From Anseranas semipalmata (taxonomy: Eukaryota; Chordata; Aves; Anseriformes; Anseranatidae), in NCBI GenBank assembly GCA_013399115.1, contig VXAA01002996.1, positions 129,078-193,077 of the forward strand: 64,000 bases of DNA. The letters run 5' to 3'. Position numbers and translations under genes: made by a program. Below the pieces are notes generated by a model. The model searched no databases. It saw only the letters and a list, made by a program, of their open reading frames with translations, and was not told the DNA's origin. This document shows, in pieces, positions 49,682 through 61,640 of this stretch. Position 1 is the first letter of the stretch. The number at the start of each line of letters is the position of its first letter.

Positions 49682-50719
49682 CTGGTTGTGTTATCCAGAA
49701 GCAGACCACAAGCTATATTTTCTCTCATTCTTTAACAAAATAATTTATACTGCTAGTAGTGTGCAACTAACTGTGCTTTTTAATGCGTGAGAAGACAACA
49801 GACCCACAAATACCAACCCCAGCTCTGTTGCAAGCAGCCTTCACAGAGATGGAGAGGTACGTTACATCTGCCTATTCCCCTGACGGGTTATAGAACAAAG
49901 GCATAGTTCACCCTTTATGATGGTACGTATATGTAAAAATAATATCAAAAGTCTAGAGTGAAATAGATTCTTGACCACGATTGACTATTAACCGTTCCCT
50001 ATGCCCAGATAATGCAAAGCTTTAGCATGTTTCTTCTGTCCTTGCCAATTAACGTTTTTGTCGATTTTTCCTCTTAAGTATATCTTTATTGCTAGAACTC
50101 TTATCTTCTTTATTTCAGTCTACATATGTATATCTTCATTATCTGATAATACTGTTGCCATATGTACAAATTAAAAATATTTATTTAATATGCTAAAGAG
50201 CTTTTTACAGAAGGAAAAAGCAACTTTTATGTTGAAAGCTGTTAATAATGAATGCTATCTTTATATCAGATGTGTTCTTTTTAAGTGAATACTTTTGAAT
50301 GCCTTTCTTTGTGCAGGTAGAACTAGCTATATGAGGTGCTCATGTGACTTTCCCCAGAATCAGATTGTTCAACACAATGAGAACAAATACAAATGTGTGG
50401 AAGTTTTGATGCTATAGAAAAGAAAACCTCTTAATGTTGCTTGTTTAATTTTCAAATTGTAAGCAGGGCATGTGCTGCATTACTGGTCATGAATGTGCTG
50501 CCTTTCGGCAGTTCTGTACTAGAATCACTTTGGCATTTTTACTGCCACAGCAGCGCTCATCTATTTGCACCAGGCATTAGCCACAAACTGCTCCATAAGA
50601 GAAGTGAGGGAAGATATTCTTATCTTGTTAGATGCTGTGCATGGTGAGAGAGCAGCAGCACGGATTAAGTATTTGGGGTCTTAACATAATGGAAGTCCAG
50701 CATCTTGTTTTGTACTTAC

Positions 50720-51183
50720 TTTTAACAGGATGTAGAAAGGCACGATATTCTTAAGCCAAACCTGTCCAGTTCCACTAATTTCACTGCAGTAATGGACAGT
50801 AGAATTTGTTGCGCCTGTAGCAAAAGGCTCCACATCCTATGGCTGCTGTCTCCTGCTGCCGTCCACGTATTATAGAAATTGAGTGTAACTGCATAGCAAA
50901 CTGCGTAAATAAAAACCTGTTGTGCTTCCTCCTGGTCAGTTTTCAGGAGTAGCACCAGTTCTGTCCATTCTTTTGAAACTAGAATAATGTCTTTATTTAA
51001 TGAGATCTTTATTTCCATTTCTATTTCTCCATTCAGTCTTTCCATCTCCCCTGCAGAGAGGTATTGTTCTGTACTGTATATTCTCAAAAGTTTTGTCCAT
51101 GGACATTTTAAGTATTCATTCTGAATGGCTTGTGAATGGGCACTGCTTTTTGAGAAATATTCTGCAGCCAAGTGCATCAAATG
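50720..51183 (-). other. candidate antisense exon with open frame, unrecognised
   Basis: On the - strand an acceptor-like TTTGTTTCTAG ends at 51184, and a strong donor AA|GTAAGTA begins at 50719. Between them lie 464 bases with one open frame of about 150 codons, from an ATG at 51177 to a TAA at 50722-50724, two bases before the donor. The peptide starts MHLAAEYFSKSSAHSQAIQN, with a central EGEIEMEIK-like acidic-basic stretch and a moderately hydrophobic C-terminal half. I recognise no domain or family. Located in RAPGEF4 intron 4, antisense. It may be a non-coding or novel transcript exon, a decayed retrocopy, or chance, since open frames of this size can occur randomly in a window this large. 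Confidence 0.2.
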
Positions 51184-54100
51184 CTAGAAACAAATTTATT
51201 CTGAATCACCCCTCCAAATTTTGTTTTTAAGACTTCTTTGGTTCTCGTCTGTACTGCTTTCATGTACCTGAGATGACTTCTCTCCGTCCTCAATATTTAT
51301 ATTCTTAACATGTTTGCACACAGTTGTCATGTCTATGTTTTGTCATCACTTTAAAAGAAAATTTTACATATGTTCAGGATTATTGTTTCCCAGACTACTC
51401 ACTCACTAGCTCTACTTAAATGATGTTTCCCTTGAATTTTTCCAAATGGATTTTTTCCTATGCATTTCTAATTCTCTGGAGACTTATGTAATGGATCATT
51501 TTCACGTTTTGACCAGTATTTCTACCTCCCCATCTTCTAGTGTTTTCATAATATGTTATCAAGTTGTTTATTTTCCCTTTGAGACTATGAATAAAAAATA
51601 AAAAAATAAAAACCCAGCCCTTTAGTACTTCTTTAGACACCTCCTTTTGCATTGCCATGTTTCATTACCTTTTATTTGCAGTCATTTAGCTAATTTTTAA
51701 TTTGCATGACAGTGCTTCTACCCAAGGCATTTTCATTTTTTTTAGATGAGTTATCACTATTAAATAATTTGATATCCAAGTATGTGACAGCTACTGTATC
51801 CCTTTCTTCCACTATTTTAGTGATTTTTAAAAAAAGAGGCAACAATAATCCCCATGTAAAGCCTACAATTTTAGTTCAGTTTTGCTGTTTTACATGTCTG
51901 TTGCCAATATGAGTGAGCGCTCTGTGATGTAACTGGAGTGATGTTTCCTGCTTCACTCATGAAGAATATTTTCAAAGTATTTTTGTTTTTATAGAAGTTG
52001 TAAGGTGCCCTGGGATCTGGTGCTAGATATGGTCTGAACTAAAGTAAAGTTAGTGGTGTAAATTATGCCATCCATGTGCATTGGATGAAAAACAGTGGAA
52101 AATTACCACAGGTCTGGTATTGTAAAGGTATACAGAATTTATTGTGAAGTTCACTCTCAAAAGAAAGAAGGTATTAGAAAGAAGTATTAGAAAATAAGGC
52201 ATCGAGGAATGTGTAACTGCAATTCTTTTTCTCTTACCTTTTTTCTCCCAGAGATTTATTCCTCGCCTAGCTGTCCCAGGACAAAATTCACCCCAGCATA
52301 AACTGGTGCAACCTTCATTGCATTATTCTTTGGCATATCTGCTAACATTTAAGTTAAAGCAACTTAAGCTTTTTTGACCTCTTGTCATGATTATTGCTCT
52401 GCTAAATTTGCCCCTCTATCAATATCTACATTGTTAAGTAAATAAATAGAATACATAAAACTGAACGATCCTCTTCACAGTGAATACTGTTGCTTACTCT
52501 AACAAGACAAAGTATTTGTTTCTGGATGTTGCAGATGTGTTCTGGTGTTTGTGGAGTATCCCTGTGTGCCAATGATGCAAGGCAGAGGAGGAAGGAGTGA
52601 CCCCAAACTCACCTCCAACTTTGCCTGTTTGCTTCATGCAGATTTTGTTCTCCAGTCAAAAATTGTGTGGCTGTCTGCATACTGGCAGATAATCAAGGTC
52701 AGGAAGATAAAGCAGAAATATAATAATTATATACTTTATCTTGCAGAACCTACAACATTCAAAGCATGCACAGTTGACTTTGATAACTAGTAGAAATTAC
52801 AAATCCCCTTCTATGCAGGACTTCTGTAACTATTCAAGTTAAGTATACACTAAGCAACTTTGTTCTATTTTCAGCTCCTGCAGACAAATTTGCTCATCAG
52901 AAGTTTGATTATAAATGTAGTGCTGAGCCCTCTGATGTGGCGGAAACAAGTAACTCTTGTTTCTGTGCCCGCTCAAACCTGATGGCTGGTGGCCTCCTTA
53001 CTCGATTGTTTTCACAATAGCTTTGATTTCCAGTATGCAGTAATGTTAAGCAAACAGCAGAGAAAACTGCCTTATTCAGGCCTTACTGATTGAGATTAGG
53101 TGGTAGGAACCAGAAACTTCTAGAAGTTTTTCTGCATAGAAAAGTGAAAGCAATAAGTATCTTAAGATCTTTTAATCAAATAGAGACTTGTTAGAAAGAA
53201 AAAAAAATTAAAAAGAATCCCCTGCTGGAAAGAAACAGTGCACTTAGTGTGTCTAGATTTACTTATTCCAAACTTAGTTGTAGGAGGAGAAAGTTATCTT
53301 ATAATATGTATCTTATAATATAACAACTGATAGCATCGATATGTGAACAAGAAACCCGTCCCACATTCGCTGTATGTAATGTTACCCCTTTATCTAGGGT
53401 AGCTGTCTACCTTTGCAAAACCATTTTTTCTCTGTTCTCTTCACTCAAGCTGGGTTTTGACCTTCTGTAATTTTTTTTCTAAATGTGGTCTAAAATGTGT
53501 CTTACAATGGCCTTTACTCGTGGGCTATCAGAAGTTAAATGTCATTTCACGAGGCCACGTCTGTCCCTTGAACAGATGCAGCATTCTCATTCTGAGTTGA
53601 GGAATTAATTTCATCTAGCTGGTTTGAAGTCTAAAGCTAAGTTTCTCTCTCTTGGCTATTAAATATACATTTAATGATAGATTCAGCATGTCAAAGATTC
53701 TTTAAGGGAAAGCAGGAGATAAAACAACTATAATGTTATGTTGCTGGGCAGCCAGTTTATAACTGTCATCCTTTATTTCATCTCCAACCTGTAGTCTGAT
53801 CTTGTTTGGGAAGTAGAACAGGACACTTGACAACACCGCCACAAAAAAGCAGACTTGTAGGACCATTTTGAGAAAAGTGAGAAACTCAAATTCACTGTTA
53901 TACTGTTGTTCTAAGGAAAAAAATTGTGCTGACTGTTAGCTGCTCAGAAGGATGAAACATAGACTTGTGCTTCCTGTTAATTCGGCTTGTTCCAGCGATT
54001 CTCAGTACAATGTTGTTTGGCAAGTGCATTCTGTAGTTCATGGGACAGCATATAATCTCACCTATTTTGCTCTTGATCGTTGCTGCTTTTGTAGCCCACC

Positions 54101-54389
54101 CTGTGGCCTGTGCAGTTTGCAGCTATTAAGACTCCTCCAATTTTTAGGGATCGCTTTATTTCAAATCCCGTCTCAACTTTTCTTTTGAAAGAAAAGTCCC
54201 CGCTGTTTTCTCTTGCAGAGAGTACCTTGAAACGTAAACTGGGTACCTGGGGTTAAAACATTGCTACTGATTTATTTTCCCTAAGCTATTGATTATTTGG
54301 TTTTCTAGTCACTAAAGCCAGCTCTGTACTGCTGGCAGGGTAGTGGGGAAAATGGCAGTATTATGTTGGGAAAACACCTTTTTTTTTTT

Positions 54390-54418
54390 NNNNNNNNNNN
54401 NNNNNNNNNNNNNNNNNN
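54390..54418. other. assembly gap (29 N) after poly-T
   Basis: The gap follows a poly-T run (CACC then at least nine T), so a long homopolymer or simple repeat is the probable cause. No exon boundary is visible on either side. Single Ns also occur at 16448, 38383 and 55057. Confidence 0.95.
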
Positions 54419-57400
54419 TTGTGAGGTATAGCTAATGGAGGACTGGTATAAGGAGTAGTTGCAAAAGAAGTTTTCCTTGCATACATTGTATTATCCCTAG
54501 GATAATCCACTGAGATTAAAATGTAGGGCAAGCTCTGGGTTGGCCTTTTGAAACTTGCAGTATATTCCCGTAATTTTTCCATGTCATGGCAGTGCCCCAT
54601 GGGAGGAACAGGTTGTCAATGATTATGCAGACTCCCAGTAAATTCCCACGTTCTTCCCTGTTGAAAGCCTAAAATGTGTCCAGCTCTGCTATGCAGCTAG
54701 TGTGATTTCTAGCCGCAAAAAGACAGGTCATATAAACCTGCCTCATGAGGACCATAAGTCTTCTGGTGCAATTTTGTTCAAGGCGTTTAATTTTACCCTC
54801 TTGTTTTCTCCATATGCAAAGTGAGGAGATAGTATATATATTTTTTACTGGAAGCTTTTCAGTGATTGTTGAGCGGTTGCACGTCTGTAAACATCCAGAT
54901 GTATCATGTGCAACGCTTACTTGAGCCCACAGACTCTCAGCTTCAATGGAAAGTTGCCCTTTGCTGGGCTTTCTCTAGGGCTGCAGCACAAGGATCTGGG
55001 CTTCCTTTCTGTGGTGGGACTCTGATTGTGGCTCAAAAAAATCTGTGGGTTGTGTGNTGCGTAGGTTTTGTCAGGTTTTAGATGTCTACCAAACAATCAT
55101 TTTATTGATCATTTAACCTCCAAAAAACTTTTTGCCTGTCTCAATTTACTATTTGACATTTTAAACAGATCAGTTACTTGCATAAATAAGCACCCTGCTG
55201 TCTTATCTTTGGTTTTGAGAATATGCATTTTCTTTACCTGCATGTATTTATTTGCTTGAAATTGAAGTGGGCTTGGAATGAAGAATAAATTAGAAATACA
55301 TTTAAAAGTCTGCTTTTAAAAGAATTTTCTTTTCCCAAGCAACACCCTCTTTGCAAAATATTGTTTTGTTCATTCCTTTTTTTCTAATTAGCTATCTTCC
55401 CTTTTAGCAAGGTTTTAATGTATTTTTTTTTTTCAGTAGAGAAATCATGTTTAATTAAAAGTTACTTGCATGTTTTCAATTATAGATGATAATTTGTTTG
55501 GCTTTACACTCTCAATTGCCTTGAGTAATTTCCTGTAGAAATACATATAATCTATCTGCATGTTTGAAGTATTAGTGTGCCATTTGCATAGCTTGTGTGT
55601 AACACTTAAGCAAACCACTGGGGCTTAGGAAGGAAAGGTGATGTTTTTTAGTTCTTTCTGATCCCTGCTGAATAGATGTGGACCCAACTTTTTTGAGAGA
55701 ACTGGAAATTGTGTTATCAAATCAATTTTCTAGAAAGGTTGTTTCAGTAAATAATTGGGAGTTAAGCAAGAGGGACAGCCGAACTGCTATATACGTGCTT
55801 TTGCTTGACATACGTCAATGCAGATTGATGTTGATTCTTCATGGCCTCATCTGATGTAGCAGAGGGAATATACATAAATGCATCGCAGTTGGTATATGTC
55901 ACAATTCCAACACAGACAAAGCTGTTGTAGTTTTTAGTTGCTGGAGGTGAGATGGTAGGAGGCTTGCATCTTTTTGCAGCCATGTATTAAAACCACAGTT
56001 TGTTTGGTCTAGTAACACAACTTCTGCGGTTAAGGCCTTGAATGGAGCATAGCATATATGTTTCTCCTCACCCATGTTTAGAAGAGGTGAACTCAAACTG
56101 GGATAAGTACAGAGAAGGACTGCCATGGTAAAGGTGATGGAGTGTCTATTTTATACGATAAGACTAGAAGAGCATGTCTTGTTTAGTTTGGTGATGTGAC
56201 AGATGATGGGAAATGTGATTGTCTTTTATAAATACAAAAAACCACAATTTAGGGGAAAGAAGCTGTTAAATAGTGCTGCTCAGGAACACGTTGGTACTAA
56301 CGCAGCTTGGCTGTACATTAGAAGTTTCTCTAACCATCAGAGCAATGAGGTTCCAAAACAACCTTCTAATGGGAGTCTAGGGGTAAAAATATCCCAAACT
56401 GGTGTGTTTAAAGTGGAGTTGAATATTTGTATGGTCACTTTGTGTGTACCTGCCATAGCAGCTCCAGTGCTATGCTTATATACCAGTTTTCAGTATTTTG
56501 GCTAACATGCCTTTTTCCTAGTACATCAAAGACCTACTCCAAAAACCATGGAGTCCAGATTTTGTTTCAGTTCTTAGTGAAAAAGTGTCCATACAACTGA
56601 TGTGCTATCGTAGCACACTTTTCCACAGATGGTGTGGATTGGAGTGCTGCTAGCAAAACAGAGCTATTTCTTTAGGATGCTGTCCTGAGATGAGAGAGTT
56701 GTGCATGTGAATCACATTGCCGAGAGAAGGCAATGTAGAATTACTGCTTGTTGGGTGAGTCCAGTCCTGAGGAGGATTCAGAGCAAGACAGAAGAGCCTC
56801 TTCTGTATTGCTTTAAATAGACACCTTCACTTATTTAAATGTGTGGTGGTAGGCATCTATCATCCAGAGATTCCCAAGTTCAAATTCATAAGATGCTTAC
56901 CCAGCATCTGTGAGGAGCCACTCGAAGTCTGGGAGGAGAAGAGGTTGAAGGTACATCAGCTCCTCAGTGCTCATTTAGCCAGCTCCTGGCAGCTCAGCAT
57001 CAGGCATGCTTTGAAGCTCTCTTTTCAGCTATCTTTCCTTAGGAGGTTCTCACTCTGACTTCTGAGTGCCCTTCCACAGTCACCCATTTCATTCCATATC
57101 AACAACACACAAAAAGAGGAGGAAAGCTGGGGAGACTTGAAGTCATGCGAAATCCAGCTCCTAGATCTAAAAATGCCTTTGTTATTGTCACAAAATTGTC
57201 GTTCTGTGACAAAGAGCATGGTTAGGTCTTACACTCTGTATCCAAGGTTGCTGCACTCCTGTGGTAAATTTAAAAAAAAAAAATATGTAAAACCCAGAAA
57301 GCACTTTGAAATTGATATTGCCACATTTTGTCACAGCAGACTTTCACATTAGAACAAAAATAGCCCCTCTTTGTTTTAGAGTTAATTCACTGTTTTATAA

Positions 57401-60400
57401 TAAACCCTATTTCCTTCTTTCCTGGTTTTCTGTTTAGGGTAAGATACTTCATGTAACATTTGTTTAAAATGAGTGCTGATAATAAACTGAGAATAGGTCT
57501 TTATGAATAGCTGAAATTTGTCTGCTATTTAAATATTACTGATGTTTCAGTGGCAGATATTTCTTGTTTAATATTCAGGTATGGCATTTGTTTTTTAGAG
57601 GAATACTTATCTTCTGTGATCAGAAAGAGTAGCAGTTAGGAGCAGCAGTGATGTGAGTCATTTTGACAGTGAGCAAACTTGTCAGAATGTTCACATTTTC
57701 AAGACTAGATGGCCTAAGACATCCATTTTTTCCTAAATATTTTTCAAAGTACTAATAAAAATTTAAACAGCTGTGCCTCATGGTGTCTTGAATTGAAAAG
57801 ATCATGAATTAGCAATTGCATTTTACTGCTAAAATACTACTTGTTTATGGAGAGTCACAATGGTAATAATAAGGTTCAGTGAGGTTCTTTGTAATACTTT
57901 TAATAGCTACATTTGACAATCCCATAGTGTAAAATATGTCAGTCCTAGGGAGAAAAGAGAGAATTCATAATGAACACATACACTGTAAGGCAGTGAAATC
58001 TTTTTTTTTTTTTTTTTAACCAAATGAATTTATATGTTACGTACCTTTAAGCCTCTGGATTTTGTTTGTTTGTTTTTGATTGTTTGTTTTTTCCCTTCCA
58101 TAAGCCCTGTTTTCATTAATTTCACACTGGCCACTTTGGGATAAACTAGAATTTCACTTCATGCGTATAATACCTTTGTGTTAGAAAGTGAAAATTCCAT
58201 GGTTTTGGCTGAAATGTTGGTGTATTACAGCTGTCTCTTGCCTAGGGCCATCTGCATAGGAGAATGTTTCTTTAACAGAGTAAATCATAAAAAGATTATA
58301 GCAGACTTATTGGAACCATTCTTCTGTATCTCTGACTGCTGTTCTTGTTAAAGATATTAAAAAAGAGGCTCAGTGGATCAAAACATGGTATTCGTGTGAG
58401 AATACTTGCTTTGCAATTGTTTCGGAGAAAAAAAAAAGTCTGTGCTACATTCACTGGCTCTTTAATTTGGATTGCCAATGATAATGCAGAGTCTACTGCT
58501 AAAGAAAGGTAGGATGCAGAGGCAGAAACATTAGTGCTAATCTGCTGCAGAAGGACTAGATAAATCAGCACAGCTCTCATACATCACTAAGAGAGAAGCT
58601 GATTGCAACTTGACCATGTGCCTAAGTGGTCACATCAGTAACAAGAACGGAGCATGGATAAAAAAACTAAAATGTACCCTTAGGGCTACTTGCTGTGCAG
58701 GACCCATAATAACACATCAATGTAAGTTTAAGATTTCTTTATTTTTTGCTTCCCTCTGTAATTGTTGTTTACAAGATTATATTTTTATTCTGCATAGATT
58801 TAGAGGAAATATAATGGAGCAAAGTATAATGCTAAACAGCTAATAGTTTGATAATGTTTGTCTGTGAATAATAATAGGCTTTATTGCTATGTGTCTCAAC
58901 ATAGTTCTTTCTTTGAGTATGTTTTAATATTTAATCCTAACAGTCATATCTCAGAAATAGAGTAAGGTTTTGGGTGAGATGATAGTGAGATCTCTCTTCT
59001 TCTCTTCATCTCTGTCATCTTACGTTTCAAAAAGACTTGAGAGGCAGAGTGCCACAAATACATGTTACTTCTACTGGGAGAATTTTTGCATTGCTTTATT
59101 CGTTCTGTTAAGAAAAATACTCGTAAAGAGTGATTTCCGTGGACCTTTTTGTATTCCTGATTGTGTGCAGATGGTAATTTTCCTCCAATTTTTAAAATTT
59201 GTGCAATTGTTTAATTTAATGTCACTGGAGCATCTGCAAAAAGGGGAGGCAGGGATAAGATGGAAACTGAGTAAGCATTGATTGCTAGTCTGAAAATTAA
59301 ATTTTAAAGTTTTTGCAGTAAATCTGATTTCAGTTCATATTTTACTAAATTAGATTGTCATGTTTAAATTGAGGCTACAATATAGCAAACAAATGTGTGA
59401 AAGTATCCTGGATAGCCCACATTTCCAGCTCTATCAGACTATAAAGATGTTGTTGATTGTTGCTACCCAGGAATATCCTAACTGTAGAAATCAGAGCAGC
59501 ATGTTTAAGTAATACATGGGAAAATAAAAAGGAAAGGTGGAATATTACTGTTCAGGTGTTAAGGTGATGCTTTTTTCAAAGAAAAAAAGTATACAGTAAT
59601 AGCTACCGATGTAGAATCTTATGCTCTCTCTCATGGCTTTAGGGAAAGAGACAGGGAAACCCAAGGCAGGTTTTGCTGTGCAGTCTGAAAGTGGGGTATT
59701 TTGGAAACACTTTAAAAAATAATAATAATAATGATTTATATATTTACTTATTTTTAGGGAAAGGTAGGGGCTTCAAGCAAACTTATGGAGTATGAAAAAG
59801 GAGGAGTGAAGGATGCTTCAGTGGTAGGAACTTGATAAAGTAAGTGTAGAGATACAGAAAAACACCTGTTTATTTTATATTTTGTAGCTGTGGCCAAATG
59901 TAGGCCAGGAGTAGGAGGCTTAGAAAGTAGCCTGCATCTGATCTAATCTACAAATGGGTTATTTTTGTGGCAATTTAAAAATGTAGAGATAGTTGTATGG
60001 CTTTTGTCCCTTTCGCTTCACAGAGCTAAAATGCTCAGAATGTGGGCCAATTTCAGGTCCTGAGACCTGGAGACATGGATGCTTTCGTTTTGACTAAGAC
60101 CAACACAAAGTGAAGGTTTACCTATTAGTGGTTGCAACCTGACTAGAAGAACAAGAGATGGGAATGGAGAAAGGGGAAGGTGAGGCTTTATGACAAAAAG
60201 GAAGCTCATTCTTCCCAGGAGAATAAATAACCAACTTGGCCAATCTGAAACGTGGACCAAGTGAAGAGTTTTTATTTTTGTGCAGAATATGCATATGCAT
60301 GATAACACAGGCTCTCAGTTGTACTCAGCCCCTGAAGCTGCTGAGGTCCCATTGGGAACCCATAGCTTTAACATTCTGAGTTGAAAAATAATAAACAAAA

Positions 60401-61499
60401 AAAAAAAAAAGAGAGGAAAGCTGTATGGCAACAGGGAGCATGGAGGATTGGTGGTTACTTGGACATTGTTACTTCTATTCTCATGTACCCAATGTGGTAT
60501 TAAGTTGTAAACTCCATGGCAGATTGATTATTTTGTTGTCACATGTGAAAAATATAATAATCTGGCTCCTGTTAATGAACTTCTGCTTCTGTTAGTAAGA
60601 CAGAGACATCCTTTCTTCTGGGTTCATTGGAACAGCAGGCGATTATTCTGGTTTACAAAGATAACAAAACAAGTAAATAGTTTTCCTTTTCTTATAACTG
60701 GACAAAATATGTAAATATTTAGAAGGCTAAAGTTATTGTGAACAGTTCAAAAGTGCTACATCTGCCAGCATAGTCTGTGGTTGTGTTCATATTGTGATCT
60801 TAAAACAAACATTTGCTTCTCTGTATTTCTGTGAAGTTTCATGATGTAGTCACACTTAAATTATGTGCTAAATGAATTGCATTGTGTATGACAAAACTTG
60901 GCTTTGTGCACATTTTCTATTAAGTTTTCTTTTTAGCTGAAGAGACAAAAGGCTATTGAGTACGTTTTGTAGGCTGGATTTGACCTTCTGTGTAGTTTCT
61001 GTTATTCAAGAAAAGGCACATCCTCTCATTCTAGAGTGAAATTCTGAATTTATCTATTATGCTGAGTGTTTCATTGTTACCTGTAAGCTCTCTCACTAGA
61101 CTCCAACCTGGTCTTCATTTCCACTTTCAGTTTTAGTCAGTAAATTTATGCTAATTATAGTTTCTTGTACTTAAGAGAAAAGTGTGCTAATGGACACCAT
61201 TCCCTGCACTTTCAGAGCAGCAGGAGATTTGTTGATGCTGACTTCAGTATATTGAATTTGCTTATACCTGTGATATTCAGGCAACAACATACAAAATATT
61301 CTTTTTCCTATTGAGTTTGATGGAAAAGCGCCTATTTACTAATGTTACCAATGCAAGGCCTGAATCCTTAAAGCAGCATGTGCCCTATGGTGGTATCTCA
61401 CACAAACAGAAGTGACCTAAGAACTGTAGTTCTTTGAAGTATGCCAGAAAAGCTTGTACCTTACTTTATCCACGCGAACCTAAGAGCACATTGATTTCT

Positions 61500-61640
61500 T
61501 CCACAAGAAGTGTTTGGACAACGCTCTCAGACATGCGGTCTGATTTTGGGTTGCCCTTTAGGGACCTAGGAGTGGGACTTAATGATCCTTGTGGGTCCCT
61601 TCCAACTTGGGATATTGTATGATTCTATGATGATTCTATG
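61500..61640 (+). mobile_element. CR1 LINE 3' end, best preserved copy
   Basis: The segment reads AAGAAGTGTTTGGACAACGC, TCTCAGACATGCGGTCTGAT, then GGGACTTAATGATCCTTGTG, GGTCCCTTCCAACTTGGGAT and the octamer tail GATTCTATGATGATTCTATG. This is the 3' untranslated end of a CR1 of the kind abundant in galliform birds. It is 5'-truncated. A 62-codon open frame over it (from 61434) is the element itself, not a gene. Fewer mismatches than the other copies suggest it is the youngest insertion in the window. Sense orientation within intron 4. Confidence 0.92.
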
